This document shows positions 18,205 through 26,586 of a DNA stretch of 64,000 bases, piece by piece. The stretch comes from JADZFO01 sp964512635 (lineage in GTDB: Bacteria > 4484-113 > JAFGCY01). Under the pieces are notes generated by a model. That model saw nothing but the letters and a program-made list of their open reading frames with translations, did no database searches and was not told the DNA's origin. Location: positions 65,965 through 129,964 of the forward strand of contig CAZEJB010000006.1 of assembly GCA_964512635.1 (NCBI GenBank). The letters run 5' to 3'. The translations under genes were made by a program, and so were the position numbers. How positions within the stretch are numbered: the first letter of the stretch is position 1; the number at the start of each line of letters is the position of its first letter.

Positions 18205-20271
18205 CTAGCTCAGGTGCAGGGCCACCAGCAGCATGTCAATCAGCTTGATGCCGATAAATGGCGCGACGATCCCGCCGAGGCCATAGACCAGCAGGTTGTC
18301 GCGCAGCAGCCGCGCCGCACCGACCGGGCGGTAAGGCACGCCGCGCAGCGCCAGCGGGATCAGCGCGATGATGATCAGCGCGTTGAAGATCACGGCGCTG
18401 AGCACCGCGCTCTGCGGTGTGGCCAGACCCATGATGTTCAGCTTGTTCAGCTCCGGATAGGTGGCCACGAAGGCCGCCGGAATGATCGCAAAGTACTTCG
18501 CCACGTCGTTGGCGATGCTGAAGGTGGTCAGCGAGCCGCGGGTGATCAGCAGCTGCTTGCCGATCTCGACGATCTCAAGCAGCTTGGTCGGGTTGCTGTC
18601 CAGGTCCACCATATTGCCGGCTTCCTTGGCCGCCTGCGTGCCGGAGTTCATCGCCACCGCCACATCCGCCTGGGCTAGCGCCGGCGCATCATTGGTGCCG
18701 TCGCCGGTCATGGCCACCAGACGGCCGCCGGCCTGATATTCCCGGATCAGGGTCAGCTTGTTCTCCGGCGTCGCCTCAGCCAGAAAGTCATCAACGCCGG
18801 CCTCAGCGGCGATCGCTGCCGCGGTCAGCGGGTTGTCGCCGGTGATCATCACAGTGCGGATGCCCATGCGCCGCAGCTGCGCAAAGCGCTCGCTGATCCC
18901 GCCCTTGACGATGTCCTTAAGCTGGATCACGCCAAGAACTTTAGCGTCCTCAGCCACCACCAGCGGTGTGCCGCCACTGCGCGCGATCTGTTCCACGCTT
19001 CCGCGCACCTCGGTCGGCATCACGCCGTTTTTCGAGGCGACAAACTTCTCGATCGTATCGGCCGCGCCCTTGCGGATCTCGCGACCATGCAGGTCGACAC
19101 CGCTGACGCGGGTGGCGGCGCTGAAGGGAACGAAGACTGCGCCGAGACTATGGATGTCGCGCTCACGTAGTTTGAACTGTTCCTTGGCCAGCACGACGAT
19201 GCTGCGCCCTTCCGGGGTCTCATCGGCCAGGCTGCTGAGCTGCGCCGCGTCGGCCAGCTGCTCGGCGGTCACGCCCGGCGCGGGCAGGAAGGCCACCGCC
19301 TGGCGGTTGCCAAGCGTAATGGTGCCGGTCTTGTCCAGCAGCAGCACATCCACATCGCCTGCTGCCTCGACCGCGCGGCCGGAGGTGGCGATGACGTTTG
19401 TTTTCAGCAAGCGGTCCATGCCGGCAATGCCGATGGCGCTGAGCAGGCCGCCGATGGTGGTCGGAATCAGGCAGACCAGCAGGGCCACCAGCACCGTGAT
19501 AGTGATCGGGCTGCCCTGCCCCGCCTGCTGCACCGAGAAGATGCTGAAGGGCAGCAAGGTGGCGCAGGCCAGCAGGAAGACTATGGTCAGCGCCGCCAGC
19601 AGGATACTCAGCGCGATTTCGTTTGGCGTCTTCTGGCGCTTGGCGCCCTCGACCAGGCCGATCATGCGGTCCAGGAAGCTCTCGCCGGGGTTGGCAGTGA
19701 TCCGCACGATCAGCCAGTCGGACAACACCGTGGTTCCGCCGGTCACCGCATCGCGGTCGCCGCCGGCCTCGCGGATCACCGGCGCGCTTTCCCCGGTAAT
19801 GGCGCTCTCGTTGACGCTGGCCACGCCTTCAATGGCGATACCGTCACCAGGAATCACATCACCGGCCTGCACCAGCACAATGTCATCCTTGCGCAGACTG
19901 CTGGCCGGCACCTGGGCTTGAGCCGCGCCGGCGTTGGCGCTGGCCAGCTTGCGCGCCGTCACATCCTTTCGCGCACCGCGCAGACTGGCCGCCTGGGCTT
20001 TGCCGCGGCCCTCGGCCAGCGCCTCGGCGAAGTTGGCGAAGAGCAGCGTAAACCACAGCCAGACGGTGATGCCCAAAACAAAGCTGATAGGCGCTTCGCC
20101 GTGCCCGGCCAGCGCCATTATCAGCAGCACTGTGCTGAGCAGGCTGCCTATAAAGACCACGAACATCACCGGGTTGCGGGCCTGGTGTCGCGGGCTCAGC
20201 TTGACCACTGCGTCAAGCATGGCCCGGTTCAACAGCGCGCTGTCCATCCCGCGAGATGATTTAGTTGCCAT
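18205..20271 (-). CDS. kdpB: KdpB, catalytic P-type ATPase subunit
   Basis: This 688 aa P-type ATPase carries the phosphorylation motif DKTGT at Asp313, the TGES actuator loop (TGESAPV), MTGDGTNDAPALAQADVAVAM in the P domain and the membrane pattern of KdpB (IPTTIGGLLSAIGIAGMDRL). It hydrolyses ATP to drive K+ uptake through KdpA. It sits 9 bases after kdpA with ribosome site GGAGATACAG. The length matches the family. Confidence 0.97.
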   Translation of the reverse strand: MATKSSRGMDSALLNRAMLDAVVKLSPRHQARNPVMFVVFIGSLLSTVLLIMALAGHGEAPISFVLGITVWLWFTLLFANFAEALAEGRGKAQAASLRGARKDVTARKLASANAGAAQAQVPASSLRKDDIVLVQAGDVIPGDGIAIEGVASVNESAITGESAPVIREAGGDRDAVTGGTTVLSDWLIVRITANPGESFLDRMIGLVEGAKRQKTPNEIALSILLAALTIVFLLACATLLPFSIFSVQQAGQGSPITITVLVALLVCLIPTTIGGLLSAIGIAGMDRLLKTNVIATSGRAVEAAGDVDVLLLDKTGTITLGNRQAVAFLPAPGVTAEQLADAAQLSSLADETPEGRSIVVLAKEQFKLRERDIHSLGAVFVPFSAATRVSGVDLHGREIRKGAADTIEKFVASKNGVMPTEVRGSVEQIARSGGTPLVVAEDAKVLGVIQLKDIVKGGISERFAQLRRMGIRTVMITGDNPLTAAAIAAEAGVDDFLAEATPENKLTLIREYQAGGRLVAMTGDGTNDAPALAQADVAVAMNSGTQAAKEAGNMVDLDSNPTKLLEIVEIGKQLLITRGSLTTFSIANDVAKYFAIIPAAFVATYPELNKLNIMGLATPQSAVLSAVIFNALIIIALIPLALRGVPYRPVGAARLLRDNLLVYGLGGIVAPFIGIKLIDMLLVALHLS

Positions 20272-20280
20272 CTGTATCTC

Positions 20281-22050
20281 CTAAAGGCCCGCCTGGGCAT
20301 GCATTTGAAGCTGCTCGACGATGGGACCGAGAGCCAGTGCCGGGATGAAATTGAGCACGCCGATCAGCACGACCACGCCGACCAGCAGGCCGATAAACAG
20401 CGGTGTATGCGTGGGCAGCGTTCCGGCGCCTGAGGGCACTTCCTTCTTACGCGCCAGAGATCCGGCGATTGCCAGCACAGGGATGATCAGCCACCAGCGG
20501 CTGAAGAACATGCAGGCCCCCAGCAGCATGTTGTAGAAAGGCGTGTTCACGCTCATACCGCCGAAAGCCGAGCCGTTGTTGTTGGCCGCTGAGCTGAGGT
20601 TGTAAAGCACTTCGCTGAAGCCGTGGGCGCCGGTGTTGTAGACCCCCGCGCGTCCGGCTGCGCTCATTACTGCGATCGCGGTGCCCAGCAGCACCAGCAG
20701 CGGCGGGATCAGAATAACCAGGCTGGCCATCTTGATTTCGTAGGCCTCGATCTTCTTGCCCAGGTACTCCGGCGTGCGTCCGACCATCAGGCCGGCAATA
20801 AACACCGCCACCAGGGCATAGATCAGCATGCCGTAGAGCCCGCAGCCTACACCGCCAAAAACCACCTCGCTGAACTGCATGAGCAGCATCGGCACGAAAC
20901 CGCCCAGCGGGGTATAGCTGTCATGCATGGAATTGACGCTGCCGTTGCTGGCGGCGGTTGTCGCCGTGGCCCAGATCGCAGACGAGACAATGCCGAACCG
21001 CGCCTCCTTCCCCTCCATGTTGCCGCCGGCCTGCAGCTCGGAGGCGCGCAGATCGGCACCTGCGGCCGCCAGCTGAGGCGTGCCGGCCTGTTCCATCCAG
21101 GTACACATAATCAGCAGAGGGATAAAGATCGCCAGCATAGCCGCCAGCACCGCCCAGCCCTGGCGCTTGTCCTTGACCAGCGCGCCGAAGGTGAAACACA
21201 GTGCTGCGCTGATCAGCAGGATCGAAAGAACCTGCAGCGTATTGCTCAGCGGCGTGGGATTTTCCAACGGATGGGCGCTGTTTACATTGAAGAAGCCGCC
21301 ACCGTTGGTGCCCAGCTGTTTGATAGCGATCTGCGAGGCGGCAGGCCCGACGGCGATGGTTTGTGTCGTGACCGCGTTGCCATCCGCGTCCTGGGTGGCC
21401 TCGACCAGCGCTGCCTGTTGATAGGGCTGGAAAGACTGCACAACGCCCTGCGAGACCAGGATCAGCGAAAGGACCAGGGACAGGGGCAGCAGGACATAAA
21501 CGGTAGCGCGCGTCATATCGACCCAGAAGTTGCCGATACTGCCGGTCGCCTTGCGGGTGAAGCCGCGGATGAAGGCGACCAGCACCGCCATGCCGGTCGC
21601 GGCGGACAGGAAGTTCTGCACCCCCAGGCCCAGCATCTGCGTCAGGTAACTCATCGTGGTCTCGCCGCCGTAGCCCTGCCAGTTGGTGTTTGAGGCAAAA
21701 CTGATCGCGGTGTTCAGCGCGCTGTCCGGGCTGACTGCGCCAAGCCCCATCGGGTTGAGCGGCAGCAGTCCCTGCAGGCGCTGCAGCAGATAGACCAGCG
21801 CCAGGCCAAGCATGTTGAAGATCAGCACAGCCGCGGCGTACTGCTTCCAGTTCATCTCGGGCCAGGCGTCGCCTGCATCACGCCGGATGCCGGCCAAACG
21901 GTAGAGCAGCCGCTCCAGCCAGCCCAGCACCGGGCTGAGCATATGACGCTCGCCCTGGAAGACCCTGGCTATGAAACCGCCCAGCGGCAGCGCCAGCGCT
22001 ATCAGCAAGCCCAGAAAGATAAGTATCTGGATCCAGTCATTCATGCTCAT
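20281..22050 (-). CDS. kdpA: KdpA, potassium-binding and translocating subunit
   Basis: The 589 aa polytopic membrane protein shows the superfamily-K-transporter selectivity segments: ISFASNTNWQGYGGE, GTNGGGFFNVNSAHPLENP, GFSEVLYNLSSAANNNGSAF. It forms the K+ pore of KdpFABC. It is slightly longer than the E. coli protein (557 aa) because of a periplasmic loop around residues 330-350. Its ATG overlaps the last base of the kdpF stop codon (TGATG), so translation is coupled. Confidence 0.97.
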   Translation of the reverse strand: MSMNDWIQILIFLGLLIALALPLGGFIARVFQGERHMLSPVLGWLERLLYRLAGIRRDAGDAWPEMNWKQYAAAVLIFNMLGLALVYLLQRLQGLLPLNPMGLGAVSPDSALNTAISFASNTNWQGYGGETTMSYLTQMLGLGVQNFLSAATGMAVLVAFIRGFTRKATGSIGNFWVDMTRATVYVLLPLSLVLSLILVSQGVVQSFQPYQQAALVEATQDADGNAVTTQTIAVGPAASQIAIKQLGTNGGGFFNVNSAHPLENPTPLSNTLQVLSILLISAALCFTFGALVKDKRQGWAVLAAMLAIFIPLLIMCTWMEQAGTPQLAAAGADLRASELQAGGNMEGKEARFGIVSSAIWATATTAASNGSVNSMHDSYTPLGGFVPMLLMQFSEVVFGGVGCGLYGMLIYALVAVFIAGLMVGRTPEYLGKKIEAYEIKMASLVILIPPLLVLLGTAIAVMSAAGRAGVYNTGAHGFSEVLYNLSSAANNNGSAFGGMSVNTPFYNMLLGACMFFSRWWLIIPVLAIAGSLARKKEVPSGAGTLPTHTPLFIGLLVGVVVLIGVLNFIPALALGPIVEQLQMHAQAGL

Positions 22051-22139
22051 CAGAATGCCTCCGGCCGCAGCAGCGCTGCGAACAGGTAGATCAGCAGACC
22101 CAGCGTAAGGATTGCGCTGAGCAGATATAGCTCATTCAC
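22050..22139 (-). CDS. kdpF: KdpF, 29 aa membrane subunit
   Basis: A GTG start at 22139 follows AAGGAGG with 6 bases between. It opens a 29-codon frame (MNELYLLSAILTLGLLIYLF...) whose single helix and LLRPEAF end match KdpF, the small subunit that stabilises the Kdp complex. The stop overlaps the kdpA start by one base. It is too short for most gene callers. Confidence 0.93.
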   Translation of the reverse strand: MNELYLLSAILTLGLLIYLFAALLRPEAF

Positions 22140-22205
22140 TCCAGACCTCCTTACTGCATTCGCCTGGCCGAACCGGCAAGCCGGCGCCGGCGAAGGACAG
22201 CTTCA

Positions 22206-22295
22206 TCAGGCAGACTCGCATGACAGCAAGTGCATTGACCAGGCAAGTGCGAGAAAGACTGCGAACAATCCAATGTCAGCAAGATTGAGTGACAT
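22206..22295 (-). CDS. 29 aa single-helix membrane protein upstream of kdpF (second of two)
   Basis: The frame from the ATG at 22295 encodes one hydrophobic helix (ADIGLFAVFLALAWSMHLL) and ends in SCESA. It starts 4 bases after the stop of a similar micro-ORF and lies 66 bases before kdpF, on the same strand. No clear ribosome site is visible, so translation would depend on coupling to the upstream ORF. Its helix followed by a Cys-Glu end resembles its neighbour. It could be an extra Kdp accessory peptide; it could also be a chance frame, though the hydrophobic composition argues against that. Confidence 0.5.
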   Translation of the reverse strand: MSLNLADIGLFAVFLALAWSMHLLSCESA

Positions 22296-22299
22296 TGCA

Positions 22300-22386
22300 T
22301 TAAGTCAGCGCTTCGCACATGCGCAGCAGGCCCGCAGACAACAGGATCAATCCCGTCAGCAGGGCCACACACAAGATTTCCAGCAT
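22300..22386 (-). CDS. 28 aa single-helix membrane protein heading the kdp operon (first of two)
   Basis: An ATG at 22386 lies 7 bases after AAAGGAG, a good ribosome site. The 28 codons encode one membrane helix (MLEILCVALLTGLILLSAGL) ending in LRMCEALT. Short hydrophobic ORFs ending in a Cys-Glu-type motif occur before kdpF in some other bacteria as far as I recall; they have no assigned function. Position, ribosome site and composition support a real gene in the kdp transcript. Confidence 0.65.
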   Translation of the reverse strand: MLEILCVALLTGLILLSAGLLRMCEALT

Positions 22387-22550
22387 CCCGCTTCTCCTTT
22401 GGCCTGCCATGAAAGGCGTACGGCGCGAGGTGCAATAGATACCCTGCATAGGCGTAAATGCGGGATCAGGATCGCTGGGCTGCGCATAAGGAAAAAGTAA
22501 GGGCGGCACAACAGACGGTAGAGGCCGGGCTTCCTGCCTTGCTATTGCCA

Positions 22551-22556
22551 TATAAT
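22551..22556 (+). promoter_or_regulatory. -10 box TATAAT, 6 bases before the MscS GTG
   Basis: A consensus TATAAT is followed by CCTGCC and the GTG at 22563. Transcription would begin at or next to the start codon, so the transcript is predicted to be leaderless. Confidence 0.6.
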
Positions 22557-22562
22557 CCTGCC

Positions 22563-23852
22563 GTGAGCAACTGGACCGCCTGTGGGGGATCGCCAGCCGT
22601 CCTTTTCGGATGGCCTGACGGCATAAACGTTGTCGACAGCTGGGGGCTGGTGATCGCGGCTGGGTCGCTGGTCCTGGCCATCCTGATGCGCTGGTTGATC
22701 CTGCGCTTCATGGACGGTTACCTCAAGCGCATCGTCGACCGCACCCAGAGCACCTACGACAACAAGGTCCACACGGCGATGCGGCGCTCGGTGGGTTACT
22801 TCACCCTGCTTGGCGGCTGCTATCTGGCAATCAGCTTCATCGAACTGCCAGTCGAACCGATCAACTGGCACGAGATCACCACCCGCGTTCTGGCGACCCT
22901 GTTCATGGTTTCCGGCGGACTGCTGATTTACCGGATGACGGAAATCACGCTTAGCTTCCTTACCGAAGACAACCCGCAGACCAAGAAGAGCGTTCTGGAC
23001 GACAAGTTCCTGCCGCTGCTGCGGGACGTCACAAAGGTCGGACTGATCCTTCTTGTTGCCGTTGGCCTGGCCCAGACCTGGGGCTACAGCCCGGCAGGAA
23101 TCCTGGCCGGCGCCGGCATAGGCGGCCTTGCCCTGGCCTTCGCCGCCCAGGATGCGGTGGCCAACGTTTTTGGCTCCTTTGTTGTGTTTTCCGACCGACC
23201 GTACAAGATTGGCGACTGGATCCAGCTTGCCGGCATCGAAGGCACCGTAGAGGAGATCGGCATCCGCTCAACCCGGATCCGCATGTTCGACCAGGCCCTG
23301 GTCAGTGTGCCAAACAAGGTCGTTACCAACGAGAGCATTTACAACTACAGCGAGATGCCGATCCGGCGGATCAGCCTGGATCTGCGGCTGGCCCTGGATA
23401 CTCAGCCGGAACAGGTGCTGGGGGTCGTCAAGGACATCCGCGAATTGCTCAAGGGCCATGCCGGTATCGACCAGGACTACTGGGTTGTCAGCCTGAGTGA
23501 CTTGAGCACTTACAGCCTGGACATAATCGTCTACTGCTTCACGCGATCGACTGTCTGGGAGGAGTTCCTAGAGGTCAAGCAGGACCTGCTGCTGCGGATC
23601 ATGGATATCTGCCGCAGCCGTGGCGCGCGAGTGGCATTCCCTTCCAGCACTGTCTACTACAACGGACTTGATGCAGCAGGTTCTCCCTCCGCCCTGTCAG
23701 GGGCTCAATCGGCCGGCGTCGCTTTGACTGTGGAGGAGGCCCGGAGCAAGGGCGAACCTTTACCGGCTGCTTTCAGGCACGACGCCGGCAGCGCGCCACA
23801 AAGCGATGACAGCAGCCACGGAATGGAGTTTAACCGCACCGAAAACGGCTAG
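22563..23852 (+). CDS. MscS family mechanosensitive ion channel
   Basis: I take the GTG at 22563, directly downstream of a consensus -10 box, rather than an upstream in-frame start (giving 429 aa). Three to four membrane helices (about residues 27-150) precede the MscS core: the Gly/Ala-rich pore helix GIGGLALAFAAQDAVANVFGS is followed by the beta domain (YKIGDWIQLAGIEGTVEEIG, TRIRMFDQALVSVPNK) and an alpha/beta C-terminal domain. The pore opens under membrane tension and releases solutes during osmotic downshock. It is divergent from the kdp operon, a sensible osmotic neighbour. The last 70 residues are low-complexity. Confidence 0.93.
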   Translation: MSNWTACGGSPAVLFGWPDGINVVDSWGLVIAAGSLVLAILMRWLILRFMDGYLKRIVDRTQSTYDNKVHTAMRRSVGYFTLLGGCYLAISFIELPVEPINWHEITTRVLATLFMVSGGLLIYRMTEITLSFLTEDNPQTKKSVLDDKFLPLLRDVTKVGLILLVAVGLAQTWGYSPAGILAGAGIGGLALAFAAQDAVANVFGSFVVFSDRPYKIGDWIQLAGIEGTVEEIGIRSTRIRMFDQALVSVPNKVVTNESIYNYSEMPIRRISLDLRLALDTQPEQVLGVVKDIRELLKGHAGIDQDYWVVSLSDLSTYSLDIIVYCFTRSTVWEEFLEVKQDLLLRIMDICRSRGARVAFPSSTVYYNGLDAAGSPSALSGAQSAGVALTVEEARSKGEPLPAAFRHDAGSAPQSDDSSHGMEFNRTENG

Positions 23853-23908
23853 GAACTTCTGTCACGCGTCCGAATCACCAGTCAAATGCCACACTAATCC
23901 CGCCGAAT

Positions 23909-23967
23909 GTCGGTACAAACAACAATTTGGTGTCATATTATGCTTTTTATTATAATTTGGCACCGAC
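23909..23967. promoter_or_regulatory. AT-rich region with GTCGGTaC / GgCACCGAC dyad and AATTTGG repeats
   Basis: GTCGGTAC at 23909 and GGCACCGAC ending at 23967 form an imperfect inverted repeat; two AATTTGG copies lie between them in an unusually AT-rich stretch. It precedes the HTH gene at 24015 and could be its operator. Confidence 0.35.
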
Positions 23968-24002
23968 GAACTGCTTTCCTTTAGAGTGGCTCTCCTCCTA
24001 AC

Positions 24003-24008
24003 TAGAAT
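24003..24008 (+). promoter_or_regulatory. -10 hexamer TAGAAT, 6 bases before the GTG
   Basis: TAGAAT is followed by CTTCTC and the GTG start at 24015, the leaderless spacing seen elsewhere in this window. Confidence 0.5.
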
Positions 24009-24014
24009 CTTCTC

Positions 24015-25595
24015 GTGACTGACTTGAGTATGGTTGATGCGGCCGTAGAAGCTTTGATCAAGCTAATGCAGGAAAAGCGCTGGTCGGCGCCGCAGGTAGC
24101 CGCCGCCGCGGCCGCAGGCGGCATTACTGTCTCGGAAGACACCGTTCTGCGAGTCATGAAGCGTGAGCGTAAACCCAGCCTGGAGTTTGGTATCTGGCTG
24201 CTGCGGCAGCACAGTAATGACCACCGATTTCCGCTGCAGTCCAGTGAGTGGGTTCAGCCTTCCGCTGCGCACGCTGACGCACCTGCAACGCCAACTTCTG
24301 TGCAGGAGCAATCTTCACCCCCGTACAGAAAGGAGATGTCCGAACCGTTGGCCGTCAGGCGCAAGGCAGATATCTCACCTGAGCAGATCCTCAGGAAGTT
24401 CAAGGAATCTCAGGAGCCAGCCAGCACATCCGGATCAGATGAGCTCGTGCCCTTGATAAAGAAACTGCTGGAGCGTCTGGATAATGAGCCTCAACCTCAG
24501 CCTTCGACAGCAGAGCCTCAGGAAAAGCAGAATGCAGGCAAGTGGCGCAACGAGCTGTTTCGCAGGATTGAAGACGTGCTGATCAAGGACGTTGATGAAG
24601 CTGCAGCCGAGCGACTTGAAATGTGCGATTTGAAGAAGTTCCGGCCACGTGGAGTGTCCAGCATAGAGATTGTAAAACGCCGGGCCGGCAATGTGCTGGA
24701 CCAGGTGGTCGAGCTGATGGGATTCCGGCGTGAGTTGCAGGATCTTGCAATCGCCGCGCAAAGGTGTATGAAGGCTGATGACATCGCTGGCATGAGAAAG
24801 AACCTGCACGCAGTGATTGATTGCGCTCCATATTGTGAAGGGGAGGTCCTTGAGGCGGACTATGAACAGCGACTGTGCCAGCTGCTCATTATTGTCATAG
24901 CGTACCGCTTTCAGGAAGGCAGCTTTGATCGGGTCTACAGGCACATTGCACTGGCTATGGAGCTGCTTCAGGGGCTCAAAAGAGGTGCACTCGGCCAGGA
25001 GCTTGCGGATTATGCTGAACTTCGATCTGAACTTCTAAGTTGGATTGCTGAAACCAAATGGCGCGACACGTCAGCGGCGCGGGACCTGCTCCTCACCCCC
25101 GAACACATAACCAGAATCTGGAAGATGGGCGATCACCAGCTTCGCTATAAGGCACGGGGACAGACGGGACATGAAGCCCGGGTTCAGGAGCTGCGACTCG
25201 GCCAGATGGGTGTGGTGGTTCTTCGACTCGGCCTGCGATACCTGAATCGCGGCACTTTGCTCAAGCACCTGGAGTACTTCAACCAGCAGTCAAACCTGGG
25301 GCTTGATCTGGAAACTACGCCAGGTGAACGTGACGAACTGCTCAACACTGGCGAACCGCATATACGTCTGATTCGAATTGAATGGGAACTCGGCAAGCTT
25401 TTTACACTCGACTCACTTCTTCGCGAAACACCTGGAGTGTTATCCCGGCAAGAGCTTGATCGCCTGCATCGCATGAGGTTGCAGGCAAGCAACGCTATGC
25501 ACGGGGACCAATCCGGTTACCAGCGCGGAATTGAGCTTGAGTATCGCTGGATCCTTGCTAACATGGCCCGAGCCTCACTGCGCGTGGCACATTGA
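24015..25595 (+). CDS. Uncharacterised 526 aa protein with an N-terminal HTH-like segment
   Basis: I do not recognise the family. Residues 1-60 look like a helix-turn-helix (ALIKLMQEKRWSAPQVAAA, then VSEDTVLRVMKRERKPSLEF), followed by a Pro/Gln/Ser-rich linker to about residue 170. The remainder is long, soluble and helix-rich (segments LLIIVIAYRFQEGSFDRVY, LGQMGVVVLRLGLRYLNRG) and may be a TPR-like scaffold. No enzymatic signature is visible. The architecture suggests a transcription regulator with a helical sensor or oligomerisation domain. Its last 21 bases overlap the convergent gene at 25575. Confidence 0.7.
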   Translation: MTDLSMVDAAVEALIKLMQEKRWSAPQVAAAAAAGGITVSEDTVLRVMKRERKPSLEFGIWLLRQHSNDHRFPLQSSEWVQPSAAHADAPATPTSVQEQSSPPYRKEMSEPLAVRRKADISPEQILRKFKESQEPASTSGSDELVPLIKKLLERLDNEPQPQPSTAEPQEKQNAGKWRNELFRRIEDVLIKDVDEAAAERLEMCDLKKFRPRGVSSIEIVKRRAGNVLDQVVELMGFRRELQDLAIAAQRCMKADDIAGMRKNLHAVIDCAPYCEGEVLEADYEQRLCQLLIIVIAYRFQEGSFDRVYRHIALAMELLQGLKRGALGQELADYAELRSELLSWIAETKWRDTSAARDLLLTPEHITRIWKMGDHQLRYKARGQTGHEARVQELRLGQMGVVVLRLGLRYLNRGTLLKHLEYFNQQSNLGLDLETTPGERDELLNTGEPHIRLIRIEWELGKLFTLDSLLRETPGVLSRQELDRLHRMRLQASNAMHGDQSGYQRGIELEYRWILANMARASLRVAH

Positions 25596-25817
25596 GTAGG
25601 CCTGCAAAGTTGCATCCATGAGGTCGTCTCCGTCCCAATCCGGGGGAGTCAGACCCACGATCTGCGCCCACTGGCGTTTAGCCTTGGCAAAGTCCATGTC
25701 GAAGTTGTTTCCGCTGTAGGCTTGCTGGAAGGAGCAGGTGGGCGCCTGAGGGTAAGAGCCAAAGTTGTTGGCCGGTCCGGCGGTGTTCCAGGCGCTCTCT
25801 GCTGGTGTTAGTGGCAT
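25575..25817 (-). CDS. Small hypothetical protein, 80 aa
   Basis: GGAGAGTCAA precedes the ATG at 25817, so I use that start rather than one further upstream. The product has no signal peptide or membrane helix; it contains FGSYPQAPTCSFQQAYSGNN and ends DGDDLMDATLQAYSMCHAQ. No family is recognised. It overlaps the convergent gene by 21 bases, which lowers confidence somewhat. Confidence 0.55.
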   Translation of the reverse strand: MPLTPAESAWNTAGPANNFGSYPQAPTCSFQQAYSGNNFDMDFAKAKRQWAQIVGLTPPDWDGDDLMDATLQAYSMCHAQ

Positions 25818-26019
25818 TTGACTCTCCATGTAAAGGACGCTAAAGCGCCTTGCTAGCGATACATCGACCTGTAACAGGTAACGGATTAAGGGGTTAAGCA
25901 ATTTTCAACCGTATTCCAATAGGTAGTATTGAATCAATGACCTCAGAACAGACCCTACGCTCTTGCAGACTGCAGTGGGGCTATTCAGAGGGCTAAAATG
26001 ACTTGCTGATGAGTCGCCG

Positions 26020-26025
26020 TATAAT
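26020..26025 (+). promoter_or_regulatory. -10 box TATAAT for the DUF2200 gene
   Basis: TATAAT lies 41 bases before the ATG at 26067, leaving a leader of about 35 nt. Confidence 0.5.
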
Positions 26026-26066
26026 CCGTCTTCGAACCCCTAATTCAATAGCTGGCAGGTCAGGCC

Positions 26067-26417
26067 ATGAAACTCGAACGTGTCTATGCCCTCAAATTCG
26101 GCGGTGTCTACCCGCACTATGTCGCCAAGGCGGAAGCCAAGGGTCGCAGCAAAGCCGAGCTGGACCAGATTCTGCGCTGGCTGACGGGCTACAGTCAGAA
26201 ACAGCTTGAGAAGGTCATCGCCGACGGCACTGACTATGAGACCTTTTTCGCTAAGGCACCGAAACTGAATCCCGCCCGCAGCCTGATCAAAGGCGTGATC
26301 TGTGGGGTCAGGGTCGAGGATATCGAAGAACCGACTTATCAGCTGATCCGTTATGTGGACAAACTGGTAGACGAACTGGCAAAGGGCAAAGCGATGGAAA
26401 AGATCCTGCGCAGCTGA
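26067..26417 (+). CDS. DUF2200 family protein
   Basis: The 116 aa product matches DUF2200 over its length: VYALKFGGVYPHYVAKAEAK, ELDQILRWLTGYSQKQL, TFFAKAPKLNP, GVICGVRVEDIEEP and a C-terminal VDELAKGKAMEKILR. The family is cytoplasmic, widely scattered and of unknown function. The gene stands alone with its own promoter. Confidence 0.93.
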   Translation: MKLERVYALKFGGVYPHYVAKAEAKGRSKAELDQILRWLTGYSQKQLEKVIADGTDYETFFAKAPKLNPARSLIKGVICGVRVEDIEEPTYQLIRYVDKLVDELAKGKAMEKILRS

Positions 26418-26586
26418 GGTGATGCCTTTCCTGCTCCTGACCTGCAGCTTTCGGCGTGCTGCTACGTTAAGAGGAAGAGCCAGATCTTCCTTTTAGTTGC
26501 ACATAACTGATATGATTGCATCTCTGGCGAGCCGCTTTCCGCTGAAGGCTAGCCTGTGTAATCAATCAACCCTTCCCGGAGTCAAG

